Below, piece by piece: positions 20,766 to 30,970 of a stretch of DNA of 64,000 bases. The position numbers and the translations under genes are program-made. The notes beneath the pieces are model-generated. The model saw only the letters and a program-made list of their open reading frames with translations. It searched no databases and had not been told where the DNA came from. The stretch is from Buddleja alternifolia (taxonomy: Eukaryota > Streptophyta > Magnoliopsida > Lamiales > Scrophulariaceae), in the NCBI GenBank assembly GCA_019426215.1, contig CM033397.1, positions 27,902,480 to 27,966,479 on the forward strand, written 5' to 3'. Numbering within the stretch: position 1 is the first letter of the stretch; each line of letters begins with the position of its first letter.

Positions 20766-22032
20766 CAGTTTATTGTTTTGAGTCTTTTATAAGGCTTTGA
20801 TTATTTTCATGCACCCTTGGGATGTGTTAATTGTCATGAGATAAACGCTGGAATAACAATGATTTAGTTGACATGAGTTAGAACCGTTTGATTGTGAATG
20901 AGATAGACATATTATAGTTGTAATCACTTGCTTCTTGGGCTTTTATTGATACAATGATGGAACTATGAAGTAGAATTGCGGGTTTTTAGTAGACTATGAC
21001 AACCATGTGAGCTATTGAGCCTTTATGTTTATCAAATTTCGATGGAAATCTTCTTCTTTCTTTCAGTGTGTGTATCTTCTATGTTTTTGTAATGCTAGAA
21101 CTTGCTTTGAACCACGTCAAAATTACATTGATATGTGCATATTTGAAGATGATAAAGGCACTTAGGATTTTAACCCACTTAGCCTAAAAAGCCTACCTTA
21201 TGCATTTTCATCTCTAGTAAACCCCTTTGAGCTTTTGGCCGTTTTGTTGGATTGACCCGATTTATGAGCTTTTTCAATTCTTTGTTCTCTCTTGATTTAC
21301 CCGTCCAAAGAACGAGTAGAGCTAGAAGGATTTATTTCATGAGTAAAAAAAAAAAATGGCATGTTGAGAGATAGTGTGGGGGTACTTTTGATGAATGTAA
21401 AGAATGTTATGCAATTTGTGGGAGAGAAGAGGTTGAGTGCTTTTAGTTCTTTGTCGATATATATATAAAAAAAAAAAGAAAAGAAAAAGACGAAAATGAA
21501 GAAGAAGAAAAAAAAAATGAATGAAAAACGAATTAATGATGGAAACATGAGCAAGGATTTGTTGTTGTTAGGTGTTGGGTCCTATATATATCATTTACCC
21601 AAGTTTATCTCAATGCTCTGCTAGTTTCTTGGACTTAGCTTTCTTATCCTTTGTTTTTCTACCCGAGCCTCAACCCCGTTACAACCATATTGAAGACCTT
21701 TTGATTCTTATGTGCGCATTTCTAAAGTAGTGGAGATTTTGGTGTATAAGCAAGCCTATGGGAATGCATTTACATAGAAAGATTTGAGCGAAAAATACAT
21801 TATCCATATACACTCAAGTGTTTGGAGAGGATTGTGAGAAAGTCTACTAATTTCCCAATATTTCTACTCTTATTGTGATCATCTTGTGAATATTTGATAA
21901 AGTTTGCAAGTGAATAATAGCTATAATGTGTGTCAATCTTTTTAGTGTTTGACCATGGTGGTTGTCTCATGTCATTTTTATCATTTATCTTCCATTCTAA
22001 TGAATTTGAGAAAAGTATGCATATCCTAATCA
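20766..22032 (+). other. Non-coding spacer of gypsy B before the 3' end
   Basis: No ORF of note. It contains A-rich runs at about 21345-21355 and 21469-21515 and is otherwise AT-rich. No block was recognised that aligns with the A'/D spacers. Confidence 0.6.
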
Positions 22033-22071
22033 TTGCTCGAGGACGTGCAATTGGCTAAGTGTGGGGGTGTT
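22033..22071 (+). promoter_or_regulatory. Pre-PPT hairpin and polypurine tract of gypsy B
   Basis: TTGCTCGAGGACGTGCAA (22033-22050) folds as a 7-bp stem with one mismatch around loop AGGA. The polypurine tract AAGTGTGGGGGT follows, directly before the 3' LTR. Confidence 0.8.
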
Positions 22072-23430
22072 TGATAAGTGTGTTATTCTCCTAGAAATCT
22101 CGTCTAATTCCAATGTTCTTATGCAATATTCTTTTATAATTGCTCGTTTAAAGTCATGATTTTATCTTGTAGGATGGTTGGAGCTTTTGACGAGAAAAGA
22201 TGTGGAATTGGTCGAGATTGAGAGCCCCAATTGAAGTCGGGAGGTTGGAGAACGACCAAGATGAGCGAGAAGGCCTAAAAACGTACCCACAAGCTACCAA
22301 AGCTCGGGCTGGAGCAAGAAAAAGGCTTGCTCCAGCACGAGCTGTGCGAAACAACTTAGCTCGTGCTGGAGCAAGAAAAATGCTTGCTCCAGCACGAGCC
22401 CTTTTGGCCTTAGCTCTCGCTGGAGCAAGAAAATGTCTTGCTCCAGCGCCAGCAGTGCGTGGCTTCAAAGCTCGCGCTGGAGCAAGACATTATGCTCGCT
22501 CCAGCGCGATTCTCTCGGATTTTGCCCGATTTGTAGAGCTATAAATAGAGTTTTGACCTATTTTGGATGGATCTTTGCCTCCCCCAAGTCTTGTTCTCTT
22601 TAGATTTTTGCATTTTTGGAATTCTCAAGCTTTGAAGATGACATTTAGAGGCTAAAAACCTCATCCGGGCAATTGTAATTCGAAATCATCATCTTGGTTT
22701 GTGAGATTATTGTTCTTAATATAATTTCTTTGTTGAGTAATTGATTTTCTTGTTTTCATGCCAAGTGTTTGATGAATTGCTTAGCTTAGATGTACACTTT
22801 GTTATTGTGTTTCATTGATCCATTGCTAGTTAAGATTAAATTGCTATCAATTATGGTCTTGCTTAGTAGCAAATAGGGATTAATATTGATGAATGATTGA
22901 TATTAGATTCTTAGGGGAAAATTAATGTCATTAGATTTAATTCATGCTAGGTGGATTGACTATTGATGTCAACTCTCTTTTTGTGATTAATGCTTCTCCG
23001 TAAATGAATCGAAGGCCTAGTCCCTAGATGTATTTTAGGAGTTAGAATTTATCGATTGGCTATCCGTTGATAAATTACGCTTAAGAAAAGAGCAAGATGT
23101 TCATATGCTATCATTGTTCCTCTTAGTTGGCTACTCAACTAGAATTAATCTTGCGTATCTATGATCGAATCGAGAAGATGATGGGTAATTACAATTGACC
23201 GGGCTTTACTTTATTGATTCAATTATACCATTTAATTGCTTTCTTTATAATTTTTATTTGTTTAGATTCCGTACAATTGCAACCAACCCCCCTTTTTTAC
23301 TTAAGTTTCATAAGTTATTTAACAATTGTAATTGATCTACACTCTCTTGGGTTCGACCCTTGCTTACCGCTATTGCATTAGGTATCAAGGAAGTATAAAT
23401 AATATTTTTGGTGTGCTACGACACGCATCA
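22072..23430 (+). repeat. 3' LTR of gypsy B (1359 bp)
   Basis: Same ends as the 5' LTR and near-identical sequence. It has a TATA box at 22540-22547. It is longer than the 5' copy by 111 bp within its palindrome array (22308-22508). An open frame starting at 23332 runs from this LTR through the copia C LTR remnant into copia C gag and is a chance chimera. Confidence 0.95.
22308..22508 (+). repeat. Palindrome array in 3' LTR of gypsy B (long allele)
   Basis: Four inverted-repeat units, each with arms of the GCTGGAGCAAG / CTTGCTCCAGC type separated by 6-14 nt. Neighbouring units are linked by CTCG and CGAG arms. The first and last units match the two of the 5' LTR and the middle ones are absent there. 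Confidence 0.85.
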
Positions 23431-23435
23431 CTCAG

Positions 23436-23544
23436 TCAAGCGTCCAAAACCTTTTTAATACGAAACTTTTTTAAGTCGAAAAAGACTTCAGGGTCTATTC
23501 AACCCCCCCTTCTAGATCCTTTCGTATGCTACTTGGGACCAACA
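23436..23544 (+). repeat. 5' LTR of copia C, right piece
   Basis: This continues the copia LTR after the second ctcag of gypsy B, up to GACCAACA. Against the 3' LTR it lacks 15 bp between two TCAAGCGTC repeats, a slippage-type difference next to the insertion site. Confidence 0.92.
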
Positions 23545-23546
23545 AG

Positions 23547-23558
23547 TGGTGTCAGAGT
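23547..23558 (+). promoter_or_regulatory. Primer binding site of copia C (initiator tRNA-Met)
   Basis: TGGTGTCAGAGT lies 2 bp after the LTR. It resembles the usual copia site TGGTATCAGAGC, complementary to initiator tRNA-Met, with two transitions. Confidence 0.85.
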
Positions 23559-23646
23559 CGTTAAAGTTGATTTTTTTTTAATTTCCAAGCATAACTGCTT
23601 GTTTAGATCCCGTTTTGAAAATCTAGTTACTTTCATTTTGTCTTTC

Positions 23647-24482
23647 GTGGCATTTTCTAAAGTTCCTAAGTTAACTGAGTCAAACTATGACTCATGGAAG
23701 GTCAAATCTTTTACGTATCTTTGTTCATGTGATGACGAAATGTGCGATATTATTTCAGATGGACCAATACAAATTCTGAAGGTTATTACCAGAGCGCCTG
23801 GAGCCACAGAAGAAACTTCAGATGGCTATGTTGAGAAGTCTAAACAAAAATGGTCCACTGATGAGCGTCGAAGAGCAAATCTGGACAATGTTGGTCGAAA
23901 TGCTTTGTATACAGCTATTAGTGACAACGAAAATTTATTCAACAAAGTTAAATCATGTAATACCACTAAAGAAATCTGAGATAAGTTGGCTATAATCTGT
24001 GGTGGTTCAGCTCAGATTAAAGAGAACAAGCTTTGTATTGCCAAGGAAAGATTTAACAGTTTTAAGATGTTAACAATTGGACATAAGATTCACAGCTCTT
24101 GTTACGGAACTTACGTCGTTGGGAATGAATTTGCAAAACAGAGAAATGGTGGTTAAGATTTTCAGAAGTCTACCTAGTAGATTTTTGATGAAGACAACCG
24201 CAGTGAGAGAATCTAATATGTTGGATCTTTTGAGTCCAGAAGACACCTTTTCAGAACTCAAGGCATTTGAGTTTGAGTTAAATTCAGCCAGTGATGTTCT
24301 GAGTAGTCCAGTAATTGAGTCTGGAGCGCTCGTAGCATCAATCAAGGGTAAATTGGGTAATAAGGTAAAAGGTTCAGATATCAGTGAGGATCAGGAACTA
24401 GCACTTCTAAATAGATTCAGAAAGTTCTTGAGATATGAAAAGAAAGGAAACAGTCCTAAACATCAAGGACACAGTTCATATC
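23647..24482 (+). pseudogene. gag: Copia C gag, 5' half (capsid region)
   Basis: This is the homologue of copia A gag (56869-56303). The expected ATG reads GTG at 23647 (GTG-GCA-TTT for ATG-GCT-TTT), so the start is lost. The block PKLTESNYDSW and the region around CDDEMCDIISDGP identify a copia-type gag (UBN2/DUF4219-like). A Trp codon has become TGA at about 23977, and a frame change lies near 24065-24080. The frame then stays open to the solo LTR. The 3' half resumes at 26086. Confidence 0.88.
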
Positions 24483-26085
24483 TGTTAGAGTATATGCCCT
24501 CGAATGCCATAAAGAGGATAGATTTATAGGGCATAAACATTGTAACTAAACTATGGTTTTTCTATTAATATAAGGCAGTTGATTGTTGTTTTCTTATAGG
24601 CATTTATAAGGAGTGAATAAACAACGTAAAGTCCTTGATGACAAGACGGACCTTCTACCTCCTATGGGATAGGAGGAAAGGCACTAGAATGGTTTGACCC
24701 TTGACATCTAAAAGGGTTCGCAAGTCTAAGAAATATTGATTGGGCATCAATAGTGAATAAAGACTTGTATGATGTAAGTTTCGACAGAGAAAGTGTCAGT
24801 CGTGCACTATGGAAATGGTAGTGGGAACTTATATCATAGACGTGTCAATTGAACTGATATGTTCAAACACGGCTCGCATCAATTCATCACATGGGTATTC
24901 ACTCATTGACAGTCAATGATGAAACTGATAAGTAATGATAGGTACGTGTGAACCTCTGACCTGAGAAATCGAGTTGATGATGTACTTGTGACATCAAGTC
25001 TGTCATTAGAGTAGTTAGATTCAAATCACCTGTTGGTGGAATCGACCTCGAAGTGCGACTTGATGGGCAAGTAACATTGTTAACTGATTTGCAATATGGA
25101 ATTTATTCTCTCATAAGTGAATGAGTAAAATATCCTATGCGATCATGAATAAGTGAGGCTAAAAGTCTTTGGCCAAAGCATTTAAATACCTCGACTTATT
25201 ATGAGCTTAGGCATATGGTCAAGTTATATGAGTTTGACTTTAAACCATGACTCTTACTTGACTGGGATATAAGAATAAAAGGTTTATACACGTACGGTAT
25301 TCACGGCGTAAAGGTTTGGAATGATCCTATTTATTCGTTCTCAATTGGGTTACGGTGTGAGCCACAAGACTGGCTAGGTGTCACTCACACCCTTTTGGAT
25401 TCCTCCCAATTGCCTTTTGAGACGAACCTAAAGAGTCGCGCTTAAAGGAAGTGCAAAAGGAAAAATATGGGAAAAAGACTTGAGAGAAATTCACGGCATT
25501 GGATGCCGTAATTAATTAATTAATTATTGGATAATTTAATTAATTAATTAAATTAATGAGTTAATTAATTTCTTAGAGAAATTGAATTATAAATTAATTA
25601 GGAATTGAATTAATTGGATTATCAATTTATTTATTGGATAAATAAATTATCCGATTAATTAATTAGCAAGCAAGAAGAGAGCCCGAAGGCTTCCGTGCCC
25701 ACTAAGGGGTGGCCAAATAGACGCCCAAATAGGGCTCTTGCATGCTAGGTTTATTGTTTCATAATGATATAAATATATCACAAGGTGAAAAATAACACAA
25801 GGCAACTTACATAACTTTCTCTCCAAGAAAAAGTCTCCCACCTCTCTCTCTCTCTCTAATCGTCTTTGACAAGGAAGAAAGGAGGAGTTTTTCATTTTTT
25901 ATTCTGGCGTGACAAATTAGAGACGTTGGAAAATTCGCCATTATAGAAAAGGATCACGTTCAGAAATCAACATACGCGAGAACGGTAATCTTTCTATACA
26001 CAATTAAACACGAGGATTAGAGATGATTTGGGCTTTGGGAATTAAATTTACTTTCCGCTGCGTTTTATTCGTATAATTCCCAACA
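24483..26085 (+). repeat. Solo LTR (1603 bp) in copia C gag
   Basis: Starts TGTTAGAG and ends TTCCCAACA, with target duplication atatc at 24478-24482 and 26086-26090. There is no primer site, ORF or internal domain, so this is a single LTR left by LTR-LTR recombination. A TATA box (TATAAATA) lies at 25768-25775 and a CT-repeat leader follows. A tract of repeated TTAATTAA units spans about 25510-25665. It resembles the reverse complement of 59598-61288 in many blocks, so both are from one family, probably copia; the exact family is unknown. Confidence 0.85.
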
Positions 26086-27454
26086 ATATCAAGCGCCTAC
26101 TCCACTACATCAATAGTTTCAAGCGCCTCAGTATTCTGTTCCTACATCCCAAGCGCATGTTCAGTACCAAGCGTCTGCTCAAAATCTCTCAGCGCCAGTG
26201 GTCTCAAAACCACAAAATGCAAGATTAACAAATGAACAAAAGTTGAAAACTAATCTTTGTTATAACTGCAGGAAACCAGGGCACTACCAGGTAAATTTCC
26301 CTTATCCAAACATATCTAAGCCCTCAAGGCAGGATTACTTGGATAGAAACCAATTTAGGAGTAACCTTCGTTAACAAGGTTTGCTAGCGGAATCAGAACA
26401 GACATTCGAACCTGAGGATTTGGAGTCTTCAGAAGAGAGTAGTGATGATGATGAGCCAGTGGATGACTCAGCGCTTATTTGTCTCAAGGCCAGAGATGAT
26501 GAAGCATCTCCTGAGGTAAACACTGAATTATCTCTTCCTCTTTCTTATGAAGAATTGCTTGGCAAAGTCGGAAAATATTATAAGGATTGCCAAGATGCCG
26601 CCAAATTATACCAAAATCACTTTGATATTATTTCATCGCTCAAAAGTGATAAAGTGACGCTCAAAGCAGAGTTACAAGTTCAGCAACAGTGCATTGAGAA
26701 AAACCAATCGCTTAAGAGTGAAACAATCCAGTTGAAAAGTGATCTTGATATGACAGTCAAGAGAGAAGCTGAGCTAATTGCTAGACTTGCTAAATCAGAA
26801 CAGCTCGTCTCATCATTGTCTATCGCGTTAAGAAAGCTAGACAATATGACTAAGGTAATAACGTTATTTGGGGAAAAGACCGGTTTAGGATGCAATAAAT
26901 TCGGTAAACAACCAAACAAATCAAATGTTACGTCAAACAACAAAGGAAAGGATATTTTCTTTGTTAAAGAAGGTTCACAAAGACAAACACTAAATGAACT
27001 AAGCGACAATGGTAAGAGGCCAAATGAGAAAGCCAAAACTGACTCAAGCAAAGAAAAGGCGAGATCGAATGATTCACAAAGAAAGGTTCATCCAAACGCT
27101 CAAAAGGCTAAGGATAAACCTAAACACTGTGACTCAAGTGCTAAGCGTTCAGCATCAAAAGTGCACCCTAAGCCAGCACCAAGGAAATACCAGCGTCAAT
27201 ATCCACAACGGTCTAGATCATATTATCGCTACTATGATGACTATGACGACTATGACTATGACTATGATTACAATTACTATTATAATAGAGGATATTACTA
27301 TACACCCAAACAACACACACAACAAAATGTGAAACCCAAGAAGGCCAGTATTCCTACAATGAAGACTAGGCAAATATGGGTTCCTAAAGTTCTAATTCAA
27401 ACTAACAATGCTACTAATGGTAAAGGACCCAAGCAACAATGGGTACCTAAATAG
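26086..27454 (+). pseudogene. gag: Copia C gag, 3' half: Gln/Pro region, zinc knuckle, coiled coil, Tyr/Asp-rich tail
   Basis: First comes a repetitive stretch with QAP and QAS repeats, then a zinc knuckle starting CYNCRKPGHYQ in which the last Cys is replaced by Phe (TTC at about 26298), then a stop before 26381. The open part (26381-27454) has an acidic Ser/Glu/Asp block, a heptad-rich coiled coil (about 26560-26850, with KAELQVQQQCIEKN and REAELIARLAKSE), a Lys/Ser-rich basic region, a run of Tyr and Asp (about 27215-27300) and a WVPK ending. Copia F has the same order (62588-63631). Copia A lacks the part from the coiled coil to WVPK. Confidence 0.85.
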
Positions 27455-28050
27455 AAATAGAACTTCCCTTTTGATTGGAGGTACCTAGAGCTAAAGCCAA
27501 TACATCTGTTTGGTACTTCGATAGTGGATCGTCAAGGCACATGACTGGTTCCAAAGATCTTCTGATCAACTATCGAGCTATCAATGGTCCTCAGGTTGTA
27601 TTTGGTGACAACTCCAAAGGTTAAACCAAAGGTATAGGTACTGTGCATAGGGGAAACATCATGATAAGTGATGTTTATTATGTTGAGGGTCTAAAGCACA
27701 ATTTATTGAGCATAAGTCAATTTTGTGATAAAGGCTGTGAAGTCATATTCTCAAGTGACTGTTGCTATATAAATGACGCTAAGACTAAGTCTACTAAATT
27801 GAAAGGTAAAAGAACAAACAATGTATATTTGGTAGATTTGGGTTCAACACTTGATAACAACCCAACTTGTTTTGTTGCTAAAAATGAATCTAAAACGGGT
27901 TGGTTATGGCATAGAAAATGAATCATCTCAATTTTAAGACAATCTCTCAGCTTACAAATCTAAATCTTGTAGAGGGATTACCAAAAGGACCATTTCACAA
28001 GGATCGCCTTTGTGATGCTTGTCAAATGGGCAAACAAGTCAAATCATCCT
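27455..28050 (+). pseudogene. pol: Copia C pol, first part: protease and GAG-pre-integrase
   Basis: Protease motif WYFDSGSSRHMTG (about 27512-27550), a Lys codon changed to TAA at about 27622, then the frame containing HNLLSISQFCDKGCE and the pre-integrase zinc region (MNHLNFKTISQL, CDACQMGKQVK). The last five bases before gypsy E, atcct, are its target site. Pol resumes at 34022. Confidence 0.9.
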
Positions 28051-29644
28051 TGATATATGTTATTTTTACACTAGTTTTCCCCCGTTTATTGACTTGGTTT
28101 TGATTGTTTTCATGATAATTTGATGACATATGATGCTTGGACCCTTGTTTTCTCATATTTTCTAGAATAACATATCATTTGGAGAAAAGAACAAGAATTG
28201 AAGATAAATCATGCATAAAGATACAAACTGTCTGCGCAGTGCTAGAGTTTATGGAATAGATTTCTCTACCCATGTCCAAATTACACACTTCTTACACAAA
28301 TGGAAAGATAAGAGGCAAAGGTACATTTCTTATGTTGAAGACAAAGATCAGATATGTAGGGAAGGAGGTGAAAACGTCATCGGAAGAGACGTCTTACGAT
28401 GGAGTTTTCTCATTCAGTGACTTGTGAGACAATTTTGTCATCTTCAACGTTTGATTTCGGCCCTAGTGTCTTCTGGATAGTTGTAGATCTTTGTTTTAGG
28501 ATTCTATAGCAACTTGAATCAGTGAATTCCGACATCGGTAGAGAAAGTTATGCGAAGTTTACCAAAACTGCCTGGAGCAGCAGGGCACGAACGCCGCGGC
28601 GTTCAACAAGCGAACGCCGCAGCGTTCACATGCAGTAGCCAACGCCGAGGCGTTCAACAAGCGAACGCCGTGGCGTTCGAGGCAGCGGGTTGGTCTATAA
28701 ATACCCCTTTTACCCATTTTTTACCCTAACTCACCTTGGATTTCAGCAACCACACGAAAATAGAGAGAGGGAGAGCTTAGAAGAGAAGATTAAAGGTCAA
28801 AACATGGAGAATTCAACAAGGAATCCACATCTTTACAAGAATTAGGGAGTTTTTACATATTTATTTCTTGAATTTGTTCAAATCTCCTATGACTTGTATG
28901 ATTTATATTTGCACTTTTGACATGAATATGAGCTAAACTTGTTTGATTGAGGCCATGGATAGGCCGTTTAAGTTATTTTGATTGTTGATTTGTTGGTGTT
29001 TATTGGATTAATTTTGGTTTTAGCTATGTATTCAATATTTGATCTCAATGCTACATTTGCTTGATCACCAAGTGTTTGATAAAATGCCTAGGTTAGAGAT
29101 CGAGAGATACTAACCTAGGGAAGATATAAACATTGAATACCCTATAGTTAAACCGACTAGAGATAGACTCGGTTTCTTTAGGTGGCTTTCCATTCACGTG
29201 GGGAATTCCTAGACCTTAAATGCATCCTCGTTAATCGGGTTTTCATATAGAGATATATAGGAAATCGTTACCAAGGGTAGGGTTGCTATGCCAAGAGATT
29301 GGGTAGTACGTACGTTAGGGAATTTCGCCTTAGCTAAATCAATCTAATAATCCAATAGAACCTAAATCACAATCTAAATGCATAATCGGTTGAACCATGT
29401 GCCTTGATCGCTTCTCTTTATTGTTTCCTCCCTTTATTTGGTGTGACGTTGCCTTAGTTTATTTTCTAGTATTTATTAATTAGTTAATCAACCTTTCTAT
29501 CGACCGATTTAACTTAGAATTGAGTAATATAGTAGTCTTGGTACTTAGATTATAGTTGTCCCTGCGAATACGATAACCCCGGACTTAGAAATCCACTTTA
29601 CTACTTACGCGACCTAGTTCTCTTGCTAGGATTTTGTCGTGTCA
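28051..29644 (+). repeat. 5' LTR of gypsy E (1594 bp)
   Basis: Starts TGATATATG and ends GTGTCA. TATA box TATAAATA at 28696-28703. A palindrome array of four units lies 18 bp upstream (28589-28678). The first bases fuse copia C integrase to a chance ORF that ends at 28103. Confidence 0.93.
28589..28678 (+). repeat. Palindrome array in 5' LTR of gypsy E (four units)
   Basis: GAACGCCGCGGCGTTC (28589-28604) is a perfect 16-bp palindrome. Three near-copies follow, with the central base pair varying (GCAG, GAGG, GTGG). The 3' LTR has two units (33017-33032 and 33040-33055). Confidence 0.9.
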
Positions 29645-29650
29645 AGTTTT

Positions 29651-29668
29651 TGGCGCCGTTGCCGGGGA
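29651..29668 (+). promoter_or_regulatory. Primer binding site of gypsy E (tRNA-Asp)
   Basis: TGGCGCCGTTGCCGGGGA is the exact complement of the plant tRNA-Asp 3' end, 6 bp after the LTR. It is shared with gypsy D. Confidence 0.93.
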
Positions 29669-29794
29669 CAACTATGGTATCTAATATCGAGATTCTCTTA
29701 TTCATTCTGAGATTAGGTCATTTTCTTTTAATTTTGTTTATTTTTAATTTTTGAAGATGTGAGTGCTTATAACTTTCAATGGCCATGTCAGGAT

Positions 29795-30373
29795 ATGGAT
29801 TCATCAATCACCACATCAAGCTCAATGCAAATGGAATCCTATGAGCCCTCCTACCATCCCGGTTGGATAAATCACCCAAGCTCAACATGTCAAAATAACA
29901 TGATACATCCCGGTTGGATAAATCATCCAAGCTCAACATGGAGTTACAGCAATGATGCAATGATACTCTCATCGAGGTTTGACCATGCCGGTAGCCTTCC
30001 TTACCAACAACATGATAGTTTTCATCAACAAGAGCTAGAGACGAGGTCTAAAATTGAGGCCTTGGGGAATGAATTTAATGTATGGGTACAAGCTAGCATA
30101 AAGGAGGCAGAAGCAAGTTTCGAGGAGTCAGAAGCTCAAAGAAAGGAGTCAGAAGCTCATAGAAAGGAAGTGGCAAGATTAGTAAATCAAGCAGTCAACT
30201 TATGGAAGGAGAGAGCGCCTTGCACCATGGAGAGTAGCACCAAAGAGAATGAGGCATCCCTCAATATAGAAGTTGAACAAGGTTTTGATTTAGAACTACA
30301 ATGTCTACATCCTATCACTGATGAAGAACCACCTCCCGAATCCATGTGTCAAAATAGAGGCAAAAACAACTGA
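29795..30373 (+). CDS. Gypsy E ORF-a: unknown protein with internal repeat (192 codons)
   Basis: The open frame reaches up to a GTG at 29759; the first ATG is 29795 (MDSSITTSSS). I do not recognise the protein. It has a direct repeat HPGWINHPSST (twice, about residues 21-50), an amphipathic Glu/Ala/Lys-rich segment with repeats of ESEAQRKESEAHRKE (about 105-130) that should form a coiled coil, and an acidic C-terminus. It lies where gag would start in autonomous relatives, so a gag-derived or RNA-binding role is possible but not shown. It overlaps ORF-b by 53 bp in a different frame. Confidence 0.55.
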   Translation: MDSSITTSSSMQMESYEPSYHPGWINHPSSTCQNNMIHPGWINHPSSTWSYSNDAMILSSRFDHAGSLPYQQHDSFHQQELETRSKIEALGNEFNVWVQASIKEAEASFEESEAQRKESEAHRKEVARLVNQAVNLWKERAPCTMESSTKENEASLNIEVEQGFDLELQCLHPITDEEPPPESMCQNRGKNN

Positions 30374-30911
30374 GCATATACGAATGAAGAAAGAGATTTT
30401 TAAATCCATTTCACGACATGGCCAAGAAAGAACATTAGAAATCTTCAAGAACCCAATGCCACCTAGCATCATATCCCTTGAATTCTTAAGGGAATCCATC
30501 AATCACCGGAGGGATATAGTGGAAGATGGTCAAGTCAAAGTATGCAACTTCAATGATTCATCCGAGACATACACCATGAAATCAAGTGATACTACGGATG
30601 AGAATGACAAAATCATAGGGTATATAAATCACTTGGAGATTTCACCATTGAGGTTGCCAACGACAAGACTAGGGGAGTTTGAGACAGTCACACACCAATT
30701 GTATCCATCAATTGATGATCCCCTTTCTCTAGAATCTACACTTTACTCTTTGCATTTCAATTACATATTTATAGAAGAGAATTTGTGCTCACTTTTGATT
30801 ATTCCAGGTTTTATGATAAAGATTGGAGGGGATATGCCATTACGCAATTGGAAAAAGCATAAGAAAACTTGTCCCTACAAAGTTGGCATTGCTCCTTATA
30901 ATCCACCGTGA
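30321..30911 (+). CDS. Gypsy E ORF-b: unknown protein (196 codons)
   Basis: The ATG at 30321 starts inside ORF-a. The two may once have been one frame split by an indel, or may be linked by frameshifting. The product is unrecognised: basic near the start, then acidic blocks, and a final part with hydrophobic IIPGFMIKIGGDMPLRNWKK and a Cys/Tyr/Pro ending. It stops 41 nt before the conserved post-pol hairpin, the same spacing that pol has in B, so this ORF takes the place of the 3' end of pol. Confidence 0.5.
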   Translation: MKNHLPNPCVKIEAKTTEHIRMKKEIFKSISRHGQERTLEIFKNPMPPSIISLEFLRESINHRRDIVEDGQVKVCNFNDSSETYTMKSSDTTDENDKIIGYINHLEISPLRLPTTRLGEFETVTHQLYPSIDDPLSLESTLYSLHFNYIFIEENLCSLLIIPGFMIKIGGDMPLRNWKKHKKTCPYKVGIAPYNPP

Positions 30912-30952
30912 GCAATGCAAGGAGTCGAGCTAATGACGTTAAACAAGCGCTT

Positions 30953-30970
30953 CTTGGGAGGCAACCCAAG
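30953..30970 (+). promoter_or_regulatory. Conserved post-ORF hairpin of gypsy E
   Basis: CTTGGGAGGCAACCCAAG with upstream block GAGTCGAGCTAATGACG and AAGCGCTT, then a long T-rich run. Its presence in an element without pol shows that it is not a leftover of pol coding sequence. Confidence 0.78.

Larger units (their letters stand above)
11466..23430 (+). mobile_element. Gypsy B: intact, very young Athila-like element
   Basis: This is an 11,965-bp element with target duplication ctcag at 11461-11465 and 23431-23435. Its LTRs are 11466-12713 and 22072-23430. Apart from a 111-bp length difference inside a palindrome array, I found only one substitution between them (near 11732), so insertion was recent. 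It carries an uninterrupted gag-pol ORF and an uninterrupted second ORF. Order: LTR, tRNA-Asp primer site, gag-pol, post-pol hairpin, palindrome array, leader with candidate intron, ORF2, three stem-loop cluster, internal polypurine motif, spacer, hairpin and polypurine tract, LTR. It is the best candidate in the window for a functional copy. Confidence 0.95.

Noticed and set aside
23332..23646. N-terminal part of a 215-codon ORF reaching into copia C gag
   Set aside because: It starts in the gypsy B LTR and crosses the insertion junction, so the first part is a chance fusion. Only the copia part from the primer region on is meaningful.
27918..28103. 61-codon ORF with integrase zinc motif
   Set aside because: The first half is copia C integrase and the second half is gypsy E LTR. 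It is a junction artefact.
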